A DNA stretch of 64,000 bases from Dastarcus helophoroides (Eukaryota; Arthropoda; Insecta; Coleoptera; Bothrideridae), in contig CM053331.1 of assembly GCA_028583605.1 (NCBI GenBank), positions 35,398,283 through 35,462,282 of the forward strand. The letters are read 5' to 3'. A model generated the notes under the pieces. That model worked only from the letters and a program-made list of their open reading frames with translations, was not told the origin of the DNA and made no database searches. The translations under genes and the position numbers were made by a program. Positions 1-10,770 of the stretch are shown here, piece by piece; the stretch's first letter is position 1; each line of letters begins with the position of its first letter.

Positions 1-737
1 AAGTTTTTCAGAGAAGAAAAAAACAAATAATTTGCAATTTTCTAGAGAGAGTTTAATTTTGAGAATAAATTTGAAATTTCCAGAACAAGACTAATAAAAG
101 GAACTTCAAATTTTCAGAAAAATTCGAATTTTGAGAAAATTGGTAAAATAATTTCCTACTAAACAGGAATGTGGATAAAACTTCCAGTTTCGAGGAAAGT
201 GTTGAACTTTAAAAAAAGGTCAAAATTTCCCAGGCAAAGTCAAATTTTTTTAGAACAAAATCAAATTTTTAGATATAGTCAAACATTCTGAAAATGGGCG
301 AATTTCGTCGATAAAATTGCAGCTTGCAGAATAATAAAATGTCGAATTTTCAGTTAAAAGTTGGAATTTCGAGAAACGCCCAATTTTGCGAAACAGGTGG
401 AAATTTCCAGAAAATAAATAAAAGTTTAAATATTCAGTAAAAGTCAATATTTGGGGGAAATGGTGAAATTTGGAAAAGGAAAGTTATTTAAAAAGAATAG
501 AAATTTCGGGAAAAAATCGCAATTTAGAACAAAGTTAAAAAAATTTAATTTTGGAAGAAAGTCAAATTTAGGAATAGATCTGAATTTCGAAAAAAGAAAA
601 TTTGAGAAAAAGTTCGAAATCTTCAAAAACTATTTTATTTAACATCTCCAACTTAATAAGTCAACTTTTTACTTTTTTTATTACGAAATCGACAAAATAT
701 GAATTTTTTAGAAATAAGTCGAATCTTCAAGTAAGTC
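1..737. other. AT-rich decayed filler, no gene seen
   Basis: This stretch is built from loosely repeated words such as GTCAAATTTTTAG and GAAATTTCCAG, each about 20 bases apart. They look like the decayed remains of the short TCGAAATTTTGA-type repeat that recurs across the window. ORFs up to about 65 codons occur on both strands, but they consist of F, K, N and I and show no recognisable protein. I see no element boundaries. Confidence 0.5.
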
Positions 738-2765
738 GAGTTAAAAAAAAGTAAACATTTTCACAGATTGTCGAGGTTTGAGAAGAGAGGAAAACTTAGG
801 GAAAAAAGTCTAAAAACATAGTTAAAAAAAAAGACGAATACAGCGAAGAATTAAAAAAAGTCGAATTTGCAAAAAAAAGCAAATTTTGAAATAAAGCTCT
901 AAATTTTGAGAAATGAAAGGTCTTTTGGGCTTAATATGTTTATGTTTGAATACATGAGTCAGAGGGGTCTCTCCCTGTCCCACATTTTGTCTGATTTATC
1001 TGATTTAATTTTGAAATAAAATGCCAAATCAGAAATAAAAATTTGTGACTCTTTGAAATTCACGAAACCAATTTTTTCATTGCGGATGGCTCTTTTGGCT
1101 TAAAAGTTTTTTTCTTGGTTATCTTCAAAAATTGAAATACAAATCTGATCCCCTGAAGCCAAGAAAGATTAAAAAATACAACAAAGGTTTGCCAGCCATC
1201 TTCAGAGAGATATCTCTGAAGATGATAGCTTGGCTGAATATCTCTATGAAGATGGTAGCTTTGTTCCTACTTTTATGTATCTTCCAGTAGGTCGAATTAA
1301 AAAAAGTAAACAAAGGAAGAGTTAGGGAAAAAAGTCTAAAAGCATAGTTAAAAAAAAGACGAATACAGAGAAGAATTAAAAAAAGTCGAATTTGCGAAAA
1401 AAAGGCAAATTTTGAAATAAAGCTCTAAATTTTGAGAAATGAAAGGTCTTTTGGGCTTAATATGTTTTCGTTTGAATACATGAGTCAGAGGGGTCTCTCC
1501 CTGTCCCATATTTTGTCTGATTTATCTGATTTAATTTTGAAATAAAATGTCAAATCAGAAATAAAAATTTGTTACTCTTTGAAATTCACGAAACCAATTT
1601 TTTCATTGCAGATGGCTCTTTTGGCTTAAAAGTTTTTTTTGTGCAACGGACTGATCCTTGGTTATCTTCAAAAATTGAAATACAAATCTGGTCCCCTGAA
1701 ACCAAGAAAAAAATACAACAAAGGTTTGCCAGCCATCTTCAGAGAGGTATCTCTGAAGATGATAGCTTGGCTGAGTATCTCTATGAAGATGATGGCTTTG
1801 TTCCTACTTTTATGTATCTTCCAGCAGGTCGAATTAAAAAAAGTAAACATTTTCACAGATTGTCGAGTTTTGAGAAGAGAGGAAGATTTAGGGAAAAAAG
1901 TTAAAAACATAGTTAAAAAAACGAATACAGAGAAGAATTTAAAAAGTCGAATTTGCGAGAAAAAGACAAATTTTGAAATAAAGCTCTAAATTTTGAGAAA
2001 TGAAAGGTCTTTTGGGCTTAATATGTTTTCGTTTGACTACATGAGTCAGAGGGGTCTCTCCCTGTTCCATATTTTGTCTGATTTATCTGATTTAATGTTG
2101 AAATAAAATGTAAAATCAGAAAAAAAATGTGTGACTCTTTGAAATCCACGAAACCAATTATTTCATTGCAGATGGCTCTTTTGGCTTAAAAGTTTTTTTT
2201 TTGTGCAACAGACTGATCCTTGGTTATCTTCAAAAATTGAAATACTGGTCCCCTGAAACCAAGAAAGATTTAAAAATACAACAAAGGTTCGCCGGCCATC
2301 TTCAGAGAGATATCTCTGAAGATGATAGCTTGGTTGAGTAGCTCTATGAAGATGGTAGCTTTGTTCCTACTTTTATGTATCTTCCAGTAGGTCGAATTAA
2401 AAAAAGTAAACATTTTCACAGATTGTCGAGTTTTGAGAAGAGAGGAAGAGTTAGGGAAAAAAGTCTAAAAGCATAGTTAAAAAAAAGACGAATACAGAGA
2501 AGAATTAAAAAAAGTCGAATTTGCGAAAAAAAGGCAAATTTTGAAATAAAGCTCTAAATTTTGAGAAATGAAAGGTCTTTTGGGCTTAATATGTTTTCGT
2601 TTGACTACATGAGTCAGAGGGGTCTCTCCCTGTCCCATATTTTGTCTGATTTATCTGATTTAATTTTGAAATAAAATGTAAAATCAGAAATAAAAATTTG
2701 TGACTCTTTGAAATTCACGAAACCAATTTTTTCATTGCGGATGGCTCTTTTGGCTTAAAAATTTG
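738..2765. repeat. Tandem array of ~550-bp units containing F1 foldback remnants
   Basis: About four head-to-tail copies. The segment CGAATTAAAAAAAGTAAAC recurs near 738, 1294, 1830 and 2394, and GAAAGGTCTTTTGGGCTTAA recurs near 915, 1440, 2000 and 2567, giving units of roughly 530-570 bp. The second unit has lost a block of about 25 bp. From about 1107, 1645 and 2200 each unit contains a degraded copy of the F1 foldback, recognised by CTTGGTTATCTTCAAAAATTG and the palindromic centre CTTCAGAGAGATATCTCTGAAG. The element was therefore captured before the unit amplified. The ribozyme-like core in these copies lacks the GAAAC part. ORFs up to 116 codons cross the array; I do not regard them as genes. 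Confidence 0.85.
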
Positions 2766-3070
2766 TCGACCCCTGGTCTAGATCATCAAAGAACAAGTCT
2801 TTAATGATAAATAAATCGTCCGAAACCAGTCATTGTTATTCATTTTATTTATTATTGTTTTATTTTATTATTATTAATATCTGTTTTGGACGACTCGAGC
2901 ACATCATCATGGACGAACAATAATTTTTGATAAACCAGACATTTACAGAATTTTAATATATCTAATCAGTTTTGGTACATTAGTCAATGTCAATGATTCT
3001 TATGTTTCACGATGGATTAATCCCCTAAAACCTGTCAAACATTAACAAAATCTTATAAAACATTTTTTTT
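2766..3070. other. Non-repetitive AT-rich spacer
   Basis: This stretch lies between the 550-bp array and the first isolated F1 foldback. It contains short AT-rich runs of T and TTA words near 2830-2880. I see no ORF, RNA gene or element end. Confidence 0.5.
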
Positions 3071-3222
3071 TGTGGTCCTTGGTTGTCTTCAAAAATTGAA
3101 ATACAAATTTTGCCTCCTGAAACCAAGAAAACACAATAAAGGTTGCTCTAAATTAGAGCAACCTTTGTTGTGTTTGTTAATCTTTCTTGGTTTCAGGGGA
3201 CAAGATTTGTATTTCAATTTTT
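3071..3222. mobile_element. F1 foldback element, compact copy lacking ribozyme core
   Basis: A near-perfect inverted repeat. The left arm (GGTCCTTGGTTGTCTTC...) runs to 3151 and the right arm starts at 3153 and mirrors it to TTGTATTTCAATTTT. The centre is GGTTGCTCTAA, one base, then TTAGAGCAACC. In fuller F1 copies the hammerhead-like core lies between the arms, and cleavage is predicted immediately before AGAGCAACC. Here the two arms meet within two bases of that site (AGAG begins at 3155). The element has no coding capacity. Its RNA would form a hairpin of about 70 bp. Confidence 0.8.
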
Positions 3223-4007
3223 ATAAAACATTTCAGGTTTCAGACTGTTAGCCCATTATTACAGACTAATGCGTCTTTGATGGTGGACTAACTAACCGAA
3301 ACATGTCAGATATTAATTAAATTATGTGCAATGTAATCACCAGTGAGCACTTTTATGTTTAAATTATTACCGATACGTCAAGCTTACTTAAGAGACAATC
3401 TAATAAATTCCCAACGGTCTGATCTAATTCATAAAATTTTCAGCGCTAGATCCTGGCGAGTATAATTTTAAGATGAAGATACCGAGCTGCTTGAAATAAT
3501 CTCTTAAACAGTTTCAATCGGAAGACAATGATGTAATAAGTTTAACGTGTTTCTTTTTTTCATACATGCTCCGCTAACATAAATAAAACGAGGTTACACA
3601 AAATTGTTCTACAAAAAAACAAAGCGATAATTTTGCAAATTTGCGCACCAGCATTTATCCGGTTTCCGACGCGGAGTAATCGCCAAACAAGTAAATAATT
3701 CGATCAATGAGAGAAAGTAAAAAATTCCCGCTAATAATTCTCAGGTTTGCTTTTTTTTCTCAATTTAAGACCGAAACGCTTCCACTGAAAAGTGGAAGTG
3801 TATTAATCAGTCATTATAACGATGTGAATCCATACCGGAAGCATTTGGTACAAAATACCAATTTCATAGCCGTAGAGAGCAGAGGAAAGATTAGTGGGGA
3901 AAATACAGTCACTTTCTAACTATAACTGATGCATAATGTTTGTCCCTTTTACACTTATGATTTAGTATTGGAATTTTGAAAGCAAACAATCTAATAATAT
4001 TTTTTTT
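3223..4007. other. Apparently unique intronic sequence
   Basis: Less repetitive and less AT-skewed than its flanks. A 70-codon ORF at 3707-3919 (+) begins with a Met and contains a stretch of mixed residues, but it has no recognisable domain, no clear splice sites and no codon signal I can judge. It is treated as non-coding. Confidence 0.4.
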
Positions 4008-4250
4008 TTAGTGCAACGGATTGATCCTGGGTTATCTTCAAAAATTGAAATAATCTGGTCCCCTGAAACCATTCTCTGCTTTTGTCTTAAAATTTGACCA
4101 TTCCTGATTGCAGATATTTCGACTTTCTCCGAAGATGATAGCTTGGCTATCGAAATGCGCTAAAGCAACTGTTGTGTTTTTTAATCTTTTTTGATTTCAA
4201 GGGACAAAAATTTGTGTAACAATTTTTAAAGAAAACCAAGAAGCAGTCCG
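4008..4250. mobile_element. F1 foldback element, degraded
   Basis: Starts with GTGCAACGGATTGATCCTGG and ends near AAACCAAGAAGCAGTCCGTT, the inverted terminal sequence of family F1. Its arms are interrupted by unrelated AT-rich sequence. The ribozyme-like core is present but mutated: the position-4 base of the CUGANGA box is C (CCGAAGA), and stem II GATAGC/GCTATC is intact. Confidence 0.7.
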
Positions 4251-4465
4251 TTAAAATTATTATTTCAACTTTTTTTAGAAATTCAACTTTTTCCTAGAAA
4301 TTTCGACTTTTTTCTCCAAATTTCTACTTTTTTTTTCCAAATTTCGGCTTTTTTTTTTCGAAATATGATTAAAATTTTAGTAACAATATAAAAATTTTGA
4401 GAGAAATAGTTTCCTAGAAACCGCGAAAAACAGATTTCTTGGAAAAATCAACTTTTCTCTCGAAT

Positions 4466-4636
4466 TTTTTTGTGGAACGGACTGGTCCTTGGTTATCTTC
4501 AAAATTTGTCCCCTGAAACCAAGAAAGATTAAATATCTCTCTGAAGATGACAGCTGGGCTGTCGAAACGCGTTAGAGCAACCTTTGTTGTGTGTTTTAAT
4601 CTTTCTTGGTTTCAGGGAACAATTTTTGTATTTCAA
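4466..4636 (+). mobile_element. F1 foldback element with intact hammerhead-like core
   Basis: Begins around GTGGAACGGACTGGTCCTTG and ends around TTTGTATTTCAATTTT. The left arm reads CCCCTGAAACCAAGAAAGAT and the right arm holds its reverse complement (ATCTTTCTTGGTTTCAGG). Between them lies the ribozyme-like core at 4537-4577. The flanks TTTTCTCTCGAA (about 4453) and TTTTCTCTCTCGAA (about 4637) are similar enough to be a target-site duplication that has slipped by one CT step. No protein is encoded. The element is probably non-autonomous and moved by a reverse transcriptase supplied elsewhere (inference). Confidence 0.75.
4537..4577 (+). ncRNA. Putative type I hammerhead ribozyme (F1 family)
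   Basis: In order: stem I 3' strand CUCU (4537-4540); catalytic box CUGAAGA (4541-4547), matching CUGANGA; one extra U; stem II GACAGC-UGG-GCUGUC; G12-A13-A14 (4564-4566); a very short stem III ACGCGU; cleavage residue U at 4573 in a GUU triplet (GUH is allowed); then stem I 5' strand AGAG (4574-4577), which pairs fully with CUCU. All core bases of the family are present. The weak points are the extra U after A9, a 4-bp stem I and a 2-bp stem III. Minimal stem III is known in hammerheads from Penelope-like elements and animal retrozymes, which act as dimers. Activity is not shown. Confidence 0.6.
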
Positions 4637-4639
4637 TTT

Positions 4640-5209
4640 TCTCTCTCGAAATTTAGGGTTGGTCAACATGTCAATGGAAAAGTAAAAATTCCCAGAAATT
4701 TGTAAATTTCAACGTTTTGCTCATAATTCGTTTGTTTTGTAAGTAGGTTGAAATTTTAATGAAAAAACTCGAAGATTTCGAAGAAAATATTTCTTTCGAA
4801 ACTTCGACAAAAAATGTTTCTTTTTTCAAGAATATTTAAAGCTGACACATCAAAATTTAACCAAAAAATTTCGAGCAAATATATTTAGAGAATTAAGACT
4901 TTTTTTGAAATTAACAGCCCGGGAGTTTTTCTGGAATTTAACTTCTTCTGGAATTCAACTTCAAGCGAAAATACACTAGATACAAAAATTAAGGGCTATA
5001 AAAACATCTCAAATTTTTAGGTGATTTAAAACGGCTGTAACTTGAGGAAGAATGGTCACAGAGCAAAATAGAAAGAAGCAGATTAAAGCTCCAAATTTCT
5101 AGTTTTCAGATTTTTGGCCCAATTGTTCTGGCTCTATCAGTTTTTGAGTATTTTTAATTTTTTTGATTTTTTTCTAAAATGTAATTTTCAGACTAGTACT
5201 TTTTTAATG
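4640..5209. other. AT filler with a fragment of the 14.9-21.5 kb repeat
   Basis: Mostly decayed AT-rich filler. Positions about 5033-5130 (GGCTGTAACTTGAGGAAGAA to TCTAGTTTTCAGAT) match a module found in every unit of the 14.9-21.5 kb array and again at 28.66 kb. No gene is seen. Confidence 0.55.
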
Positions 5210-5459
5210 GAAGAGACTGGTCCTTGGTTATTTTTAAAAATTGAAATATAAAAATTGTCTCCTGAAACCAAGAAATATTAAAAAACACAACAGAGGTTGC
5301 TCTAACGCGTTTCGATAGTCAAGCTATCATCTTCAGAGGGATATTTCCGCTGAAGATGATTTGTATTCCAACTAAAATTAGATTACCGAATTTTGGCAAC
5401 AATGAGTTGATTGAAGTACCCCCTGAAACCAAGAAAGATTAAAAACACAACAGAAGTTG

Positions 5460-5500
5460 CTCTAACGCGTTTCGATAGCCAAGCTATCATCTTCAGAGGG
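5460..5500 (-). ncRNA. Hammerhead-like core of F1 on the minus strand
   Basis: Read on the minus strand it gives CCCU, CUGAAGA, an extra U, GAUAGC-UUG-GCUAUC, GAA, ACGCGU, U, AGAG. Core and stem II are intact. Stem I has one C-A mismatch (CCCU against AGAG). Because F1 is palindromic, minus-strand copies of the core are common here (also near 5303-5343, 5764-5803 and 9310-9355), several with further core changes. Confidence 0.45.
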
Positions 5501-6238
5501 ATACTTTCTCTGAAGGTGATTTGTATTCCAACTAAAATTAGATAACCGAATTTTGGCACTAATGAGTTGATTGAAGTATCCCCTGAAACCAAGAAAGATT
5601 AAAAACCACAACAAAGGAGATCTACTAGCTCTCTGAAGATTATTGCTTGGCTATCGAAACGCATTAGAGCAATCTTTGTTGAGTTTTTTGATCTTCCTTC
5701 AAAAACTGAAATACAAATCTTGTTTCCTGAAACCAAGAAAGATTAAGAAACACAACAGAAGTTGCTCTAACGCGATTCGATAACCAAGCTATCATCTTCA
5801 GAGGGATACTTGCTCTGAAGATGATTTGTATTCCAACTAAAATTAGATTACCGAATTTTGGCACCAATGAGTTAATTGAAGTATCCCCTGAAACCAAGAA
5901 AGATTAAAAAACACAACAAAGGAGATCTACTAGCTCTCTGAAGATTATTGCTTGGCTATCGAAACGCATTAGAGCAATCTTTGTTGAGTTTTTTGATCTT
6001 CCTTCAAAAACTGAAATACAAATCTTGTTTCCTGAAACCAAGAAAGATTAAGAAACACAACAGAAGTTGCTCTAACGCGATTCGATAACCAAGCTATCAT
6101 CTTCAGAGGGATACTTGCTCTGAAGATGATTTGTATTCCAACTAAAATTAGATTACCGAATTTTGGCACCAATGAGTTAATTGAAGTATCCCCTAAAACC
6201 AAGAAAGATTACAAAACACAACAAAGGAGATCTATTAG

Positions 6239-6279
6239 CTCTCTGAAGATGATTGCTTGGCTATCGAAACGCATTAGAG
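6239..6279 (+). ncRNA. Hammerhead-like core of F1, slightly degraded
   Basis: CUCU, CUGAAGA, an extra U, stem II GAUUGC-UUG-GCUAUC (one U-U mismatch), GAA, ACGCAU, cleavage-position U at 6275, AGAG. Catalytic residues are retained, but stems II and III each carry a mismatch. It is probably a decaying copy of the 4537 motif. Confidence 0.4.
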
Positions 6280-6664
6280 CAACCTTTGTTGAGTTTTTTG
6301 ATCTTCCTTCAAAAACTAAAATACAAATCTTGTTTCCTGAAACCAAGAAAGATTAAAAAACACAACAAAGGTTGCTCTAACGCGTTTCGATAGCCAAGGG
6401 ATCATCTTCAGAGAGATACAGTAGTAGTAGTAGTAGTATAGCAGTATCTTTCTAAAGAGGATAGCTTGGCTGTCGAAACCCATAGAGCAACCTTTGTTGT
6501 GTTTTTTAATCTTTCTTGGTTTCAGAGGACAAGATTTGTATTTTAATTTTTTAAGTAGATGCATAAAATCAACGGGCGTCGTTCGTGTGACCCCTAAGTA
6601 CCGCCACCTATTTATTGGTCCATAGAGAAAGTAGGGATAACTTCGACAAGTGTTGTGCGCAAAC

Positions 6665-6868
6665 AGAATGCAACCTAGATTATAGTATGCAGCTTTCTAA
6701 GCGGGTATAGTGGATCATATGTCTGTGCATTATAATCTAGTCTTCTGACGTTTTTCTAGAGAGTCACCGCTTTGCTAAGCATTTGTGGCTCAACTGTTGG
6801 TAGTTCGGCTACCTATGATCCATTATACACGCTTAGAAGGCTGCATATTGTAGTTTAGGTTGCATTCT
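6665..6868. mobile_element. F2 foldback element, 204 bp
   Basis: The ends are AGAATGCAACCTAGATTATA and its imperfect complement (TGTAGTTTAGGTTGCATTCT). The arms extend about 60 bp (GCAGCTTTCTAAGCGGGTAT against the CGCTTAGAAGGCTGC region). The centre holds TCTGTGCATTATAATC and CTAGAGAGTCACCGCTTTGC. Partial copies occur at 22.0 and 23.1 kb. It is non-coding and MITE-like; I could not confirm a target duplication. Confidence 0.75.
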
Positions 6869-7303
6869 CTTCCCAGCAAAATTGAAAGTACAAAATTTCT
6901 AAGAAATCACTAGATTATAAGTTTGAAGCGAAAATGTTGGCAAAAATCATTGATAATTTGAAAAATTTAAATACAGAACTTGTTCCCTGAAACCAAGAAT
7001 GATTAAAAAACACAACAGCTCTAACGCGTTTCGATAGCCAAGGGATCATCTTCAGAGAGATACAGTAGCAGAAGTACAGCAGTATCTTTCTAAAGAGCAT
7101 AGTTTGGCTATCGAAACGCGTTAGAGTAACCTTTGTTGTGTTTTTTAATCGTTCTTGGTTTCAGAGGACAAGATTTGTATTTTCATTTTTAAAGTAGATG
7201 CATAAAATCAACGGGCGTCGTTCGTGTGACCCTTAAGTACCGCCACCTATTTATTGGTTCATAGAGAAAGTAAGGATAACTCCGACAAGTGTTGTGTGCA
7301 AAC

Positions 7304-7507
7304 AGAATGCAACCTAGATTATAGTATGCAGCTTTCTAGGCATGTATAGTGGATCATAGGTCTGTGCATTAGAATCGAGTCTTCTGACGTTTTTCTAGAG
7401 AGCCACCGCTTTGCTAAGCATTTGTGGCTCAACTGTTGGTAGTTCGGCTACCTATGATCCATTATACACGCTTAGAAGGCTGCATATTGTAGTTTAGGTT
7501 GCATTCT
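7304..7507. mobile_element. F2 foldback element, second copy
   Basis: Same length and ends as the copy at 6665, carried along by the 640-bp duplication. It differs by a few bases, for example GGCATGTATAG instead of GCGGGTATAG in the left arm. Confidence 0.75.
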
Positions 7508-7614
7508 CTTCTCAGCAAAATTGAAAGTACAAAATTTCTAAGAGATCACTAGATTATAAGTTTGAAGCGAAAATTTTGGCAAAAATAATTGATAATTTGA
7601 AAAATTTAAATACA

Positions 7615-7744
7615 GAACTTGTTCTCTGAAACCAAGAAAGATTAAAAAACACAACAAAGATTGCTCCAACGCGCTTCGACAGCAAAGCTATCATCTTCAG
7701 AGAGATACTGTATTTTTGAAGATAACCAAGGACCAGTCCGTTCC
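7615..7744 (-). mobile_element. F1 foldback copy with full terminal sequence
   Basis: Contains CTGAAACCAAGAAAGATTAA, a minus-strand ribozyme-like core (7655-7703), and the complete F1 terminus GATAACCAAGGACCAGTCCG. On the minus strand stem II is GAUAGC-UUU-GCUGUC, which uses one U-G wobble pair: an intermediate between the two fully paired versions seen elsewhere. The base after GAA is G instead of A, so this core is probably inactive. Confidence 0.7.
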
Positions 7745-9284
7745 ACCAAAATTATGACGAATTTTGAACTAACATTCCAATAATCGAGACTCATAAAATG
7801 TAAAAATTTTGAATTCTTTGGCAACATTTTGAAAATTCTACATTTTCTCAAAACCTCGATTAATTAAAATTTGAAAAAATTTGAAAACCAAAAAACCCAA
7901 AATTAAGTGAAAAAGTTGTTAAAATTTGGAGTTTACTCTGGAATTTTCGATATTAATCTCGACATATGCGATTTTTTGACCAATTTAAACTCGTGATACA
8001 CTCGCAGGTTAAAGGTTTAAGACAATTTTTAATTTAAGTCAAAATTCGAACACTTTTCTGAACAGAATTAAGCTCCTTTTCTTAAAATTTAATGAAATTT
8101 TTAAACATTAAAATAAATTTTTCCAAACAATTTCAGGTTTTTCCAAACATTTAGATTTTTTTCCTGAAATTTTGCAGTTTTAACTAGAAATTTCTACTTT
8201 GTTTACCAAATTTCAGCTTTAGATTTGAAATTTCAAATTAGAACTCATAATTTATGTGACTTTTTGGAAAGTTTACTTTGAGAGTGGCTATTATTATAAA
8301 TTTGGGACTTTGTTTGTAAAATTTGAGTTTTTTACTAGGATTTTTAGCTTAAACTAGATATTTTTGATTTCGAAATCTTTATTTTTTAATTTTTGACCTC
8401 AAATTTCTCATTTTTTAGATTTTTTTCTGAAAATCCTGATTCTCTTTTAGATATTTTGAGATTATAATCAAAATTGGGTATTAAACTTGAAATTTTAAAC
8501 TTTTACTCAGAATTTCGACTTAAATCTTAATTTTTTTTTAATTTTGAAATTTTTAAGTTCAAAAATTTCAAAGTTTTAAAAATACTTTCCAGTTATAACA
8601 GAAAACTTTGAAAAAATAGCCCAAATTTGCAAATGGCTTACAATTTATAAACCTTTATTTTGAATTTGTAGGTTTACGAATTCAGCGAAAAAATTCCAAT
8701 TTGGGAATTTGTATAGAAGCTTCAATAATAATAATAATAATAGTAACAATTTTGGGATTACAGTCTAATATTTTGGACTATTTATAAATACGTTAAGTAT
8801 TTTTTTTTTAAGTTTTTCTTAAACCAGTTTATATTTTTGTAAAAAAAAAGAACTTTCTCTCTCGACATTTTTCAGTTAAAACCAAAATTTAAATAAAAAT
8901 TTCATTATGGCAGTTTGAGAAATAAAAATTTTTAAAGAATAGAAACTCGAAATTTATGTAAAAAAAGAAAGAAATTTCACAAAATCCTGAAAATTTGATC
9001 AATAAGATGATATTCTCTGTAACTTCTTTACGAAGTTGTAAGATGAGTAGTATCAAAGTGAAATTGGTCGATTTTTAAACCAGAAATCTTGTTCGAAACT
9101 TGGAATTTTGAGAAAAGTTCGAAATGTTGAAATGAAAGTGACCATCAAAGTGAAATTGGTCGATTTTTAAACCAGAAATCTTGTTCGAAACTTGGAATTT
9201 TGAGAAAAGTTCGAAATGTTGAAATGAAAGTGACAATTTTTTAATTAAGATCAAAATTTTGAGAAAGTAATTATAACTTTGAAA

Positions 9285-9360
9285 AAAAAAGATTAAAAAA
9301 CACAACAAAGGTTGCTCTAACGCGTTTCGACAGTAAAGCTATCATCTTCAGAGGGATACT
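9285..9360 (-). mobile_element. F1 fragment in unit 1 of the 1.42-kb array
   Basis: Half of an F1 element: AAAGATTAAAAAACACAACA followed by the minus-strand ribozyme-like core (GCGTTTCGACAG...CTATCATCTTCAG). A copy sits at the same place in the next unit, so the insertion predates that duplication. Confidence 0.7.
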
Positions 9361-10689
9361 CAAAATAAATAAATAATTTGAAATTTGAAAAAATTTTGAA
9401 ACAAAAAACCCACAATTAACTAAAAAAGTGGTACACTCGCAGGTTAAAGGTTTAAGACAATTTTTAATTTAAATCGAAATTTGAACACTTTTCTGAACAG
9501 AGTTAAGTTTCTTTTCTTAAACTTCAATGAGATTTTTAAACATTAATATTAATTTTTCCAAGCAATTTCAGGTTTCTCCCAAAATTTAGATTTTTTTTCT
9601 GAAATTTTGCAGTTTCAGCTAGAAATTTCTACTTTGTTTACTAAATTTCAGCTTTAGATTCGAAATTTCAAATTAGAACTCGTAATTTATGTGACTTTCT
9701 GGAAAGTTTACTTTGAAAGTGGCTATTATTATAAATTTGGGACTTTGTTTTTAAAATTTGCGTTTTTTACTAGGATTTTTAGCTTAAACTAGATATTTTT
9801 GATTTCAAAATCTCTATTTTTTAATTTTTGACCTCAAATTTCTTATTTTTTAGATTTTTTCCCTAAAATCCTGATTCTGTATTAGATATTTTGAGATTAT
9901 AATCAAAATTGGGTATTAAACTTGAAATTTTAAACTTTTACTCAAAATTTCGACTTAAATCTTAATTTTTTTTTAATTTTGAAATTTTTAAGTTCAAAAA
10001 TTTCAAAGTTTTAAAAATACTTTCCAGTTATAACAGAAAACTTTCAAAAAATAGCCCAAATTTGCAAATGGCTTACAATTTATAAACATTTATTTTGAAT
10101 TTGTAGGTTTACGAATTCAGCGAAAAAATTTCAATTTGGAAATTTGTATAGAAGCTTCAATAATATTTTTTTATTGGAAACTTCTAAATTCCTAAGTAAA
10201 GCAACAATTTTGGGATTACAGTCGAATATTTTGGACTATTTATAAATACGTTAAGTATTTTTTCAAAAGTTTTTCTTAAATCAGTTTAAACCAAAATTTA
10301 AATAAAAATTTCATTATGGCAGTTTGAGAAATAAAAATTTTTAAAGAATAGAAACTCGAAATTTATGTAAAAAAAGGAAGAAATTTCACAAAATCCTGAA
10401 AATTTTATCAATAAGGTGATATTCTCTGTAACTTTTTTACGAAGTTGTAAGATGAGTAGTATCAAAGTGGAAATAGTCGATTTTTAAAACAGAAATCTTG
10501 TTCGAAACTTGGAATTTTGAGAAAAGTTCGAAATGTTGAAATTAAAGTGACCATCAAAGTGGAAATAGTCGATTTTTAAAACAGAAATCTTGTTCGAAAC
10601 TTGGAATTTTGAGAAAAGTTCGAAATGTTGAAATTAAAGTGACCATTTTTTAATTAAGATCGAAATTTTGAGAAAGTAATTATAAATTT

Positions 10690-10770
10690 GAAAAAAAAGA
10701 TTAAAAAACACAACAAAGATTGCTCTAACGCGTTTTGACAGCAAAGCTATCATCTTCAGAGAGATACTCA
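10690..10770 (-). mobile_element. F1 fragment in unit 2 of the 1.42-kb array
   Basis: Counterpart of the fragment at 9285. The core reads CGTTTTGACAGC...CTATCATCTTCAG, with a changed base in the GAAAC box (GTCAAAAC on the minus strand). Confidence 0.7.

Larger units (their letters stand above)
5210..6360. repeat. F1-derived tandem repeats (~305 bp, one short unit)
   Basis: The segment GATTTGTATTCCAACTAAAA recurs near 5358, 5518, 5823 and 6128, with spacings of about 160, 305 and 305. The two 305-bp units (roughly 5600-5905 and 5905-6210) are nearly identical. Each unit is made of F1 arms in both orientations (CCCCTGAAACCAAGAAAGAT, GTTGCTCTAACGCG..., GATCTTCCTTCAAAAACTG) around a non-F1 piece. 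Recent local amplification of a foldback element explains this. ORFs of 69-82 codons on both strands are shadows of the repeat. Confidence 0.85.
6330..7610. repeat. Direct duplication of a ~640-bp block (F1 + F2 elements)
   Basis: Two consecutive copies with anchors exactly 640 bp apart: GTAGATGCATAAAATCAACG at 6554 and 7194, and the F1 arm near 6350 and 6990. Each copy carries an F1 foldback with a damaged core (CTAAAGA in place of CTGAAGA near 6450 and 7090), a small triplet run (AGT/AGC around 6420 and 7065), and a complete F2 foldback. The copies differ by scattered substitutions, so the duplication is not very recent. Confidence 0.85.
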
